Source: Campylobacter gracilis
Lineage (GTDB): Bacteria > Campylobacterota > Campylobacteria > Campylobacterales > Campylobacteraceae
DNA: 64,000 nt
Reading direction: 5' to 3'
Assembly: GCF_018374135.1 (NCBI RefSeq)
Contig: NZ_JAHAFS010000001.1
Coordinates: 62,001 to 126,000 of the forward strand
A model generated the notes under the pieces. The model was not told the origin of the DNA. It worked only from the letters and a program-made list of their open reading frames with translations, and ran no database searches. Position 1 is the first letter of the stretch; the number at the start of each line of letters is the position of its first letter. Positions 58,215 to 64,000 of the stretch are shown in pieces. The translations under genes and the position numbers were made by a program.

Positions 58215-59447
58215 CTAATTTTCACGCTCAGGTGCATCTTGCGGATCGCTCGTAAAATCATCGCTTACTTGCGTAGGACTTAATCCAAGCGAGCGCAAAT
58301 AGCTCTGCGTAGCCGCTTCACCACCCGCAAGCGCGTAGTCTAGCGCATTTAGCCCCGACTCATCGACTGCTTTTTCGTTTGCGCCCGATTTTACGAGCAA
58401 TTCAACGATCTGCTTGGTACTTTTTTGCGCCGCAAACATCAGCAGTGTCTTACCCGCGCCCGAACGTTCACAGCCGTCGCTACGCTCGCCTAGCGACGCT
58501 AGAGCCTGAGCTTCAGCGCTGCCGATCTGGCGGACATTTACGCTAGCGTGCGAGTAGATTAGCAACTTTACGAGCTCATAATTTTTTGCCGCGGCGGCGA
58601 AAAATATCGGAGTTTGCCCAAGCGAGTTTTTATAGCCAACCAAAGCGCCTTTAGAGATCATAAATTTAGCGCTTTGAACGTTATTCATCGCGTAAAATAG
58701 AGAGTTTTCCTCACCCGCATTCACCTGCGCACCTCGCTCGATCAAAGCACCGCTAAAACGCTCGTCATATCCTAGCAAAAGTGCCAGATCCAGGGCATTA
58801 TCAAGCTCGTAAATCGCAAAATCCTTGCTAAAAAGTAGCGTACGAAACTCATCTGCGCCTACTCCGCCTTTTAGTGCCAGCTCAAGCTCACCGTAATCCC
58901 CTGCCTTGCGATCCTTTGCAGCGTATGCGATAAATTCCGCTATCACGGCGCTTGCCAGCTCATCGGCGTCGTTTTTGTTAAATTTAGCGGCGAAATAATC
59001 TCTTAACGCCTCCCTGGCTGCCGGGATCTCGCCCATAAAATTGCCATAAGCGATGAAATTTCCAATCTTGCGCTCGGAGTAAAATTCTAAGGCTTCAAGC
59101 GATTTTTCGCTAATTCGCGCGTAGTTTTTCTCTTTGGCATAGCTTAAAAAGCCCTCGCCATCCATCCCCGCAAATGCCAAGGTTCGCTCAAGCCCTTTTT
59201 CGTTCAGCAAGGCTTCGTTACCGACACAATCGATATTTTCGTCCCTGATCTCAGAAGCCGCGCTTTTTAAATTTTGCAAAAATTCTGCGCCAGCTAGCGA
59301 GCCTTTACAGCCAAAATCGCTTTGCAGCAGCTCTTCGTCCGCAGGCTCTTTGCTAAAAAAGCCGCGCGGATCGCTTAGCATCTGCTCGCAAGAAGCGCCA
59401 AAAAGCGTGCCGCAAAAAACAAACGAACCCATTAGAATCTTTCGCAT
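58215..59447 (-). CDS. exported ankyrin-repeat protein
   Basis: The 410-residue protein starts with a signal peptide (MRKILMGSFVFCGTLFGASC; Cys20 could be a lipidation site or disulfide Cys). A helical middle region follows, then ankyrin repeats (residues 215-395: NSLGQTPIFFAAAAKNYELV, AGKTLLMFAAQKSTKQIVEL, ESGLNALDYALAGGE). GAGGTAGCG precedes the ATG at 59447; a start at 59465 adds six residues. It would act in the periplasm or at the cell surface. Confidence 0.8.
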   Translation of the reverse strand: MRKILMGSFVFCGTLFGASCEQMLSDPRGFFSKEPADEELLQSDFGCKGSLAGAEFLQNLKSAASEIRDENIDCVGNEALLNEKGLERTLAFAGMDGEGFLSYAKEKNYARISEKSLEALEFYSERKIGNFIAYGNFMGEIPAAREALRDYFAAKFNKNDADELASAVIAEFIAYAAKDRKAGDYGELELALKGGVGADEFRTLLFSKDFAIYELDNALDLALLLGYDERFSGALIERGAQVNAGEENSLFYAMNNVQSAKFMISKGALVGYKNSLGQTPIFFAAAAKNYELVKLLIYSHASVNVRQIGSAEAQALASLGERSDGCERSGAGKTLLMFAAQKSTKQIVELLVKSGANEKAVDESGLNALDYALAGGEAATQSYLRSLGLSPTQVSDDFTSDPQDAPEREN

Positions 59448-59465
59448 CGCTACCTCGAATTGCAT

Positions 59466-59886
59466 TTGAAGCGTTATTTTACCTTTAAATTTATTTATTA
59501 AAACTTAGTGCGGGCGGTGGAATTTTATGGAATTCCTTTCAACCTTATAAAATTTTGCGGAATTTTTAAAATTTTACGGCGCAGCGACGTTAAATAATGG
59601 TAGTTATAGGCGCAGCAATGGAGGGTACTATATGAGGGCACAGCGATCGGCGACATTAAAAATTTTAAAATTTGCGCGCGAGCTAGCGGTAAAATAAAAT
59701 TTTGCAAGCTGTACAAATCTAGTGGAATTCCGTGCTAGGTTTATCGTGAAATAAAATTTTACAAACGCAGCTCCTCCGTGGAATTCTACGCGCATTAGTA
59801 ACGAGATAGAATTTGCGAGGTAGAATTCCTTGCAGAATGGAAGAATTTTACGCGTTTTGCGCGGAGCAAATTAAAATTTCGTCGCG
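59466..59886. other. intergenic, dense GGAATTC/GGAATTTT repeats
   Basis: The 421-bp spacer has at least six GTGGAATTCC / GTAGAATTCC / GGAATTTT-like elements (for example near 59519, 59731, 59780 and 59821), resembling those inside trmA. No gene is seen. It likely holds the terminator of copA and the promoter of the ankyrin gene. Confidence 0.5.
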
Positions 59887-62064
59887 TTAAAATTTAGCAA
59901 ATTTCAATCTGATGGAGTTTAACACGACCGTCACGGAGCTAAAACACATCGCGGCAGCGCCGTACATCGGCTTTAGAAGCACGCCAAGCGCTGGATATAG
60001 CGCGCCTGCTGCGATCGGGATACATACGGCGTTGTAAAACAGCGCCCAGAAGAGGTTTTGTTTGATCGTCCGCATGGCGGCACCGCCTAGGCGGAATAGA
60101 TACAGCACGCTTTCAAGGTCGTTTTTTATAAAGATCACGTCGCCCGCGCCCTTGGCTACGTCGCTGCCGCCGTTCATCGCGATGCCGATACTAGCGGCTT
60201 TTAAGCTCGGCGCGTCATTGACGCCGTCACCCACGAAAAGCACCCGCTTGCCTTCGTCCGTCAGGGATTTGATGAACTCATATTTGCCGCTTGGAAGCAC
60301 TCCGCTTCTTACCTCGTCGATGCCGAGGTTGCGAGCGACGAAATTTGCCGTTTTGGCGTTATCGCCCGTTAGCATGACGGTTTTTACGCCTCTTTTTTGC
60401 AGCGTCTGCACGACGCCGCGCGCTTCGGCTCTGATCTCGTCGCTAAATGCGATGAAGCCCGCGTATGAGCCGCCTATCGCGCAGTAAACGACGCCGAAGC
60501 CCTTGTCTAAAAGCTCCTCCGCTTCTACTTCGACGCCCGCATCCACGCCGCGCTCGCGCAGAAAGCCTGCACTGCCGCAAAGGATTTCGCCGGTGGGATT
60601 TTTAGCGACGATACCTTTTCCCGCGATGCTTTCGAACTCGCCGTTAAATTTAGAAATTTCGCCGAATTTCAGCTCGGCAAATTTTACGATCGCCTTTGAG
60701 ATCGGATGCTCGCTAAGTTTTTGCGCGCTTGCTAGAGCGTAGAGATCTTGGGCGCTCAGATCGCTGAAGCTTACCGAAATTTCGCCCTTACTAAGCGTGC
60801 CGGTTTTATCGAAAACTGCAACGTCCGCGTCCTTTAAAATTTCTAAAATTTCGGGATTTTTGATTAAAATTCCAGCCTTTGCGGCGTTTGAGATCGCGCA
60901 GACGATAGCGATCGGCGTCGCAAGGCCTAGCGCGCACGGGCAGGATATGATAAGCACGCAGATAGCGGCGGATGCGGCATATGAGAGCCGCCCGTCAAGC
61001 GCCATCCACGCTATAAAGCTAACAAACGCGATCAAGATCACCGCGGGCACGAAGACATTTGAAATTTTATCCGCAAAGCGCGCGATCGGCATCTTTTTGT
61101 TGCCCGCCTCGTTTAGCAGATTTTTAATTTCGGCAAGCAGCGTCTGATGCGGGAATTTCGTCGCCTTCACGTAGATGACGCCGTCAGTGCTGACGCAGCC
61201 TGCGTTTACCTCATCGCCTACGCTTTTATAAACCGCCAAGCTCTCGCCGCTGATGAGCGAAGCGTCGATCTGCGCACCGCCCTCGACGATAAGCCCGTCG
61301 CAAGGGATGCGCGAGCCGTTTTTTACTAGCACCTTATCGCCTGGCTTTAGCGCTTCTGCGCGCACTTCGGCTATCGTGCCGTCGTCTTTGATCAAAAGCG
61401 CGGTTTTGGGGCTTAGATCGATTAACCCCTTGATGTAGTCGTTCGCCTTCATCTTGCTGCGCTCTTCAAGGTATTTGCCGAGCGAAATAAAGGCGATTAT
61501 CATCGAGGCGGACGAGAAATAAAGATTGGTAAATTCGTTCTGCGCGCCGTGCGCATAGACCCACGCCGCGGCCGTTAGCGAATAGGCAAACGCGAAGAAG
61601 CTTCCCATCGCCACGAGTACGTTCATATCAAAGCTTCTGTTTTTTAGCGAGCCGTAAGCGTGATAAAAGAAGCTCTTGCCGCAGTAAAATAGGCTCACGC
61701 ACGCCATCGCCGCGCAAAGTAGCGCCTTTGGAACGAAGCTTAAAAACCCGCTCATCTCCACCGCCATTACCGCCGCGGCTAAAATGAGAGCGAGGATTAG
61801 CCTAAATAGCGCCGCTTTGAGATTACTCCGCTTTTTGCGCTCCAAATCCTCGTAATCTACGGCGATGTCGTAGCCTAGCTTTTTGATCTTGGCTTTTAGC
61901 GTCTCCTCAAGCGCCGGATCAGCAAGTATGAACTCGCCGCTGCCGTTTGCGAAATTTACGTGCGCATCCTGCACCCCCTCGATCTTGCGACTTACCCGCT
62001 CGATCGCATTGGAGCAGTTTACGCAGCTCATCCCGACGATATTTAGAGTGATTTTGCTTGGCAT
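59887..62064 (-). CDS. copA: copper-translocating P1B-type ATPase CopA
   Basis: CopA pumps Cu(I) out of the cytoplasm. The 725-residue protein has an N-terminal metal-binding domain (GMSCVNCSNAIE) and the P1B motifs: CPC in SCPCALGLATP, phosphorylated Asp in DKTGTLSKGE, HP in SEHPISKAI and hinge GDGVNDAPSL. Eight membrane spans are expected. copZ lies 12 bp upstream on the same strand, so they are one operon. Confidence 0.95.
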   Translation of the reverse strand: MPSKITLNIVGMSCVNCSNAIERVSRKIEGVQDAHVNFANGSGEFILADPALEETLKAKIKKLGYDIAVDYEDLERKKRSNLKAALFRLILALILAAAVMAVEMSGFLSFVPKALLCAAMACVSLFYCGKSFFYHAYGSLKNRSFDMNVLVAMGSFFAFAYSLTAAAWVYAHGAQNEFTNLYFSSASMIIAFISLGKYLEERSKMKANDYIKGLIDLSPKTALLIKDDGTIAEVRAEALKPGDKVLVKNGSRIPCDGLIVEGGAQIDASLISGESLAVYKSVGDEVNAGCVSTDGVIYVKATKFPHQTLLAEIKNLLNEAGNKKMPIARFADKISNVFVPAVILIAFVSFIAWMALDGRLSYAASAAICVLIISCPCALGLATPIAIVCAISNAAKAGILIKNPEILEILKDADVAVFDKTGTLSKGEISVSFSDLSAQDLYALASAQKLSEHPISKAIVKFAELKFGEISKFNGEFESIAGKGIVAKNPTGEILCGSAGFLRERGVDAGVEVEAEELLDKGFGVVYCAIGGSYAGFIAFSDEIRAEARGVVQTLQKRGVKTVMLTGDNAKTANFVARNLGIDEVRSGVLPSGKYEFIKSLTDEGKRVLFVGDGVNDAPSLKAASIGIAMNGGSDVAKGAGDVIFIKNDLESVLYLFRLGGAAMRTIKQNLFWALFYNAVCIPIAAGALYPALGVLLKPMYGAAAMCFSSVTVVLNSIRLKFAKF

Positions 62065-62076
62065 CCGTTAGTTTTC

Positions 62077-62292
62077 TCAGGCTAGCTTTTCTGCGACGCT
62101 AAAGCCCAAATCGTCCATCTCCTCTTTAAATTTAGCCTCGTCGCGCGGATCTAAGCTTAAACTCACCACTCCGCTTGCTACGTCCACCTCGATCTCGCCG
62201 AAATCGTCCTTGAGCGCGTTTTTGATCGTCCTCGCGCAGTTTTCGCAGTGTATATTTTGCGCCTTAAATTTTACGCTTTGTTTCAAAACCAT
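62077..62292 (-). CDS. copZ: copper chaperone, CopZ-like
   Basis: The 71-residue protein has one heavy-metal-associated domain with IHCENCARTIKNAL (CxxC copper site) and ends with DLGFSVAEKLA. It would carry Cu(I) to CopA. It is the first gene of the copper operon. Confidence 0.88.
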   Translation of the reverse strand: MVLKQSVKFKAQNIHCENCARTIKNALKDDFGEIEVDVASGVVSLSLDPRDEAKFKEEMDDLGFSVAEKLA

Positions 62293-62425
62293 GAGCCTCT
62301 CCTTTGGATTAAAATTTCAAAACTTATACTACTTTTTAATAAATTTTATTTCAACGCCCGCTCCTGAAATTTAAGGGTTTTTCGTTATAATCACTCGTTT
62401 TTAAATTTAAGCTTTAAGGAATTTT

Positions 62426-63160
62426 ATGGGACGAGCTTTTGAATACAGACGCGCTTCAAAAGAAGCTAGATGGGGGAAGATGAGCAAACTTTTCCCAAAA
62501 CTGGGCAAGGCCATAACGATGGCTGCGAAAGAGGGCGGCGAAGATCCGCTGATGAACTCTAAACTGCGCGCCGCGATCGCCACGGCAAAGGCGCAAAATA
62601 TGCCCAAAGACAACATCGACGCGGCTATCAAGCGCGCAAGCGGCAAGGATAGCGCCGATATCAAAACGATCTTTTACGACGGCAAGGCGCCGCACGGCGC
62701 GCTTTTAATAATCGAATGCGCCACCGACAACCCGACCCGCACCGTCGCAAACGTAAAATCGATTTTAAACAAAGCTAAGGGCGAGTTTTTGCCGAGCGGC
62801 AGTTTGAAATTTATGTTTTCGCACAAGGCCGTTTTTGAGACTAAGCTGCCGAGCCGCGACATCGAGGAGCTGGAGCTTGAGCTCATCGACTTCGGTCTTA
62901 GCGAGCTTGAGATCAACGAGTTTGAAAACGATAAGGGCGAGCTCGAAAAGACGCTTCTAATCTACGGCGAATACGAAAGCTTCGGCACTCTAAACGAAGG
63001 TATCGAAAAGATAGGGCTTGAGATCATCAGCGCAAGCTTAAAATTCGTCGCCAACGAAAAGCACGAATTTAGCGAGGAGCAGCTTGGCGACATAGACACA
63101 CTGCTCGAGCGGCTAGAGGATGACGACGACGTACAGGCTGTTTACACCAATATCGCATAG
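62426..63160 (+). CDS. yebC: YebC/PmpR-family regulator / translation factor
   Basis: The 244-residue protein starts at an ATG after AAGGAATTTT and has the YebC blocks: EYRRASKEARWGKMSK, KLRAAIATAKAQNMPKDNID, DGKAPHGALLIIECATDNP and a C-terminal acidic end (LLERLEDDDDVQAVYTN). YebC proteins act in transcription control or relieve ribosome stalls at proline-rich stretches. It is followed 8 bp later by a cyclophilin gene. Confidence 0.95.
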   Translation: MGRAFEYRRASKEARWGKMSKLFPKLGKAITMAAKEGGEDPLMNSKLRAAIATAKAQNMPKDNIDAAIKRASGKDSADIKTIFYDGKAPHGALLIIECATDNPTRTVANVKSILNKAKGEFLPSGSLKFMFSHKAVFETKLPSRDIEELELELIDFGLSELEINEFENDKGELEKTLLIYGEYESFGTLNEGIEKIGLEIISASLKFVANEKHEFSEEQLGDIDTLLERLEDDDDVQAVYTNIA

Positions 63161-63168
63161 GAGAAAAA

Positions 63169-63663
63169 ATGGAAAGCTTAAAAATTTACGACATCGACGC
63201 AGAGGCTTTGGCGCGCGATAAATACGCCGTTATCAAAACCGAAAAGGGCGATATGAAGCTGGAGCTTTTCGGTGACGAAGCCCCGCAGGCGGTTACGAAT
63301 TTCGCTAGCCTCGCGCGCAGCGGGTTTTACAAGGGGCTAAATTTTCACCGCGTAATTCCAAATTTTGTGATCCAAGGCGGCTGCCCGCGCGGCACCGGCA
63401 CGGGAGGCCCCGGCTGGCGTATAAAGTGCGAATGCGACCGCCAAAAGCACAAGCACGTGCGCGGCGCGCTATCGATGGCGCACGCGGGGCGCGATACGGG
63501 CGGTAGTCAGTTTTTTGTCTGCCACAGCGCGCAACCGCACCTAGACGGCGTGCACACGGTGTTCGGGCAGATCGTAGATGAGCCTAGCCTGGCGGTTTTG
63601 GACGCGATCAGACAGGGCGATAAGATCATCGATATCGAGATTAAAGAGAGTCTGCAATCGTGA
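63169..63663 (+). CDS. peptidyl-prolyl cis-trans isomerase, cyclophilin type
   Basis: The 164-residue cyclophilin has LNFHRVIPNFVIQGGCPRG, GALSMAHAGRDTGGSQFFV and LDGVHTVFGQIVD, so the Arg/Phe/Gln active site is present. It has no signal peptide, so it is cytoplasmic. It aids proline-limited folding. GGAGAAAA precedes the ATG. Confidence 0.93.
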   Translation: MESLKIYDIDAEALARDKYAVIKTEKGDMKLELFGDEAPQAVTNFASLARSGFYKGLNFHRVIPNFVIQGGCPRGTGTGGPGWRIKCECDRQKHKHVRGALSMAHAGRDTGGSQFFVCHSAQPHLDGVHTVFGQIVDEPSLAVLDAIRQGDKIIDIEIKESLQS

Positions 63664-63691
63664 TTAAATTTAAACCGCGGGGCGCCAGACC

Positions 63692-64000
63692 GTGATAAAG
63701 ATCGGCACGGACATAACCGCGGTGCGCAGGATCGCGGCGCTTCGCGCAAAATACGGCGCGAAATTTCTAAAGCGCATTTTAAAAAAATCCGAACGCTCAT
63801 CCGCGCTGCGCGATGAAAATATCGCGGGCATCTATGCCGCCAAAGAGGCGCTTAGCAAGGCGCTAGGCACCGGCATCGGCGCGGAATTTGGCTTTAAAGA
63901 CGCTAAAATTTACAAAGACGCCCTGGGGGCGCCGCATTTAAAAATCCGTAAAAAAATCCGTAAAAAATTTCATATCAAATCCGGAAGCCTTAGCATCACG
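63692..64000 (+). CDS. acpS: holo-[acyl-carrier-protein] synthase AcpS (partial, runs off right edge)
   Basis: AcpS moves phosphopantetheine from CoA to apo-ACP. The open frame starts at a GTG at 63692 and runs to the window edge. It has IGTDITAVRRIAAL, the Mg-binding Asp of GTDIT, and YAAKEALSKALGTGI with the catalytic Glu. FGFKDAKIYKDALGAPHL follows. GGGGCG upstream is the only ribosome-site candidate. Confidence 0.88.
   Translation, partial: MIKIGTDITAVRRIAALRAKYGAKFLKRILKKSERSSALRDENIAGIYAAKEALSKALGTGIGAEFGFKDAKIYKDALGAPHLKIRKKIRKKFHIKSGSLSIT

Overview
The window looks like the chromosome of a GC-moderate Campylobacter. I infer an oral, anaerobic, fumarate-respiring species of the C. gracilis type from three things: AT-rich AAAATTTTA-type spacers between moderately GC-rich genes, campylobacter-like proteins (MnmG, BioB, DcuA, AspA, NhaC, CopA), and TTG/GTG starts. 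The species name is an inference. No rRNA and only one tRNA are present.

Layout. (1) 1-5441, host: the N-terminal half of an ABC exporter running off the left edge, a membrane protein, mnmG, bioB and a Gln-rich lipoprotein. (2) 5619-43738, a complete-looking 38.1 kb prophage inserted in the 3' end of tRNA-Glu(CTC). A 24-bp direct repeat marks both ends, and a tyrosine integrase plus putative excisionase lie at the tRNA side. (3) 43792-64000, host: a membrane protein, a PAS/winged-helix regulator, a decaying mmgE/prpD-aspA-dcuA cluster, two unknown genes, a 0.7 kb intergenic repeat cluster, ilvA, trmA with a low-complexity insertion, nhaC, an ankyrin protein, copA-copZ, yebC, a cyclophilin and the start of acpS.

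Prophage organisation. One long leftward operon (28203 to 5754) runs from a lambda-O-like initiator with iteron-like repeats inside its gene, through two DNA methyltransferases, a DUF1064 protein, terminase, portal, scaffold, internal/ejection proteins, an SU10-type major capsid protein and tail fibre, to a lysis cassette (spanin pair, holin, DUF5675, T4-type lysozyme). No tail-tube, sheath or baseplate gene is recognisable, which suggests a short-tailed virion. The immunity region (about 29.1-33.6 kb) has a Cro-like gene divergent from a CI/S24 repressor. Matching 19-bp operators lie at 29.81 kb and 33.54-33.59 kb. The second pair stands before a structured leader and a rightward operon with a RecE-like nuclease, RecT and SSB.

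Most interesting content. Directly downstream of the repressor is a two-gene cassette with the size, order, spacing and residue pattern of lambda rexA-rexB (abortive infection). It is followed by a second, diverged copy of the repressor's last codons, as if the cassette had been inserted at the cI 3' end. Further right are a PemK/MazF-like toxin followed by a structured RNA with no protein antitoxin, a RelA/SpoT-type nucleotide synthetase coupled to a small HTH gene (toxSAS-like), a DinD/BRO/KilA-type regulator stack, and two micro-membrane proteins behind a consensus sigma-70 promoter. In the host part, aspA and the adjacent mmgE/prpD each carry one in-frame stop codon.
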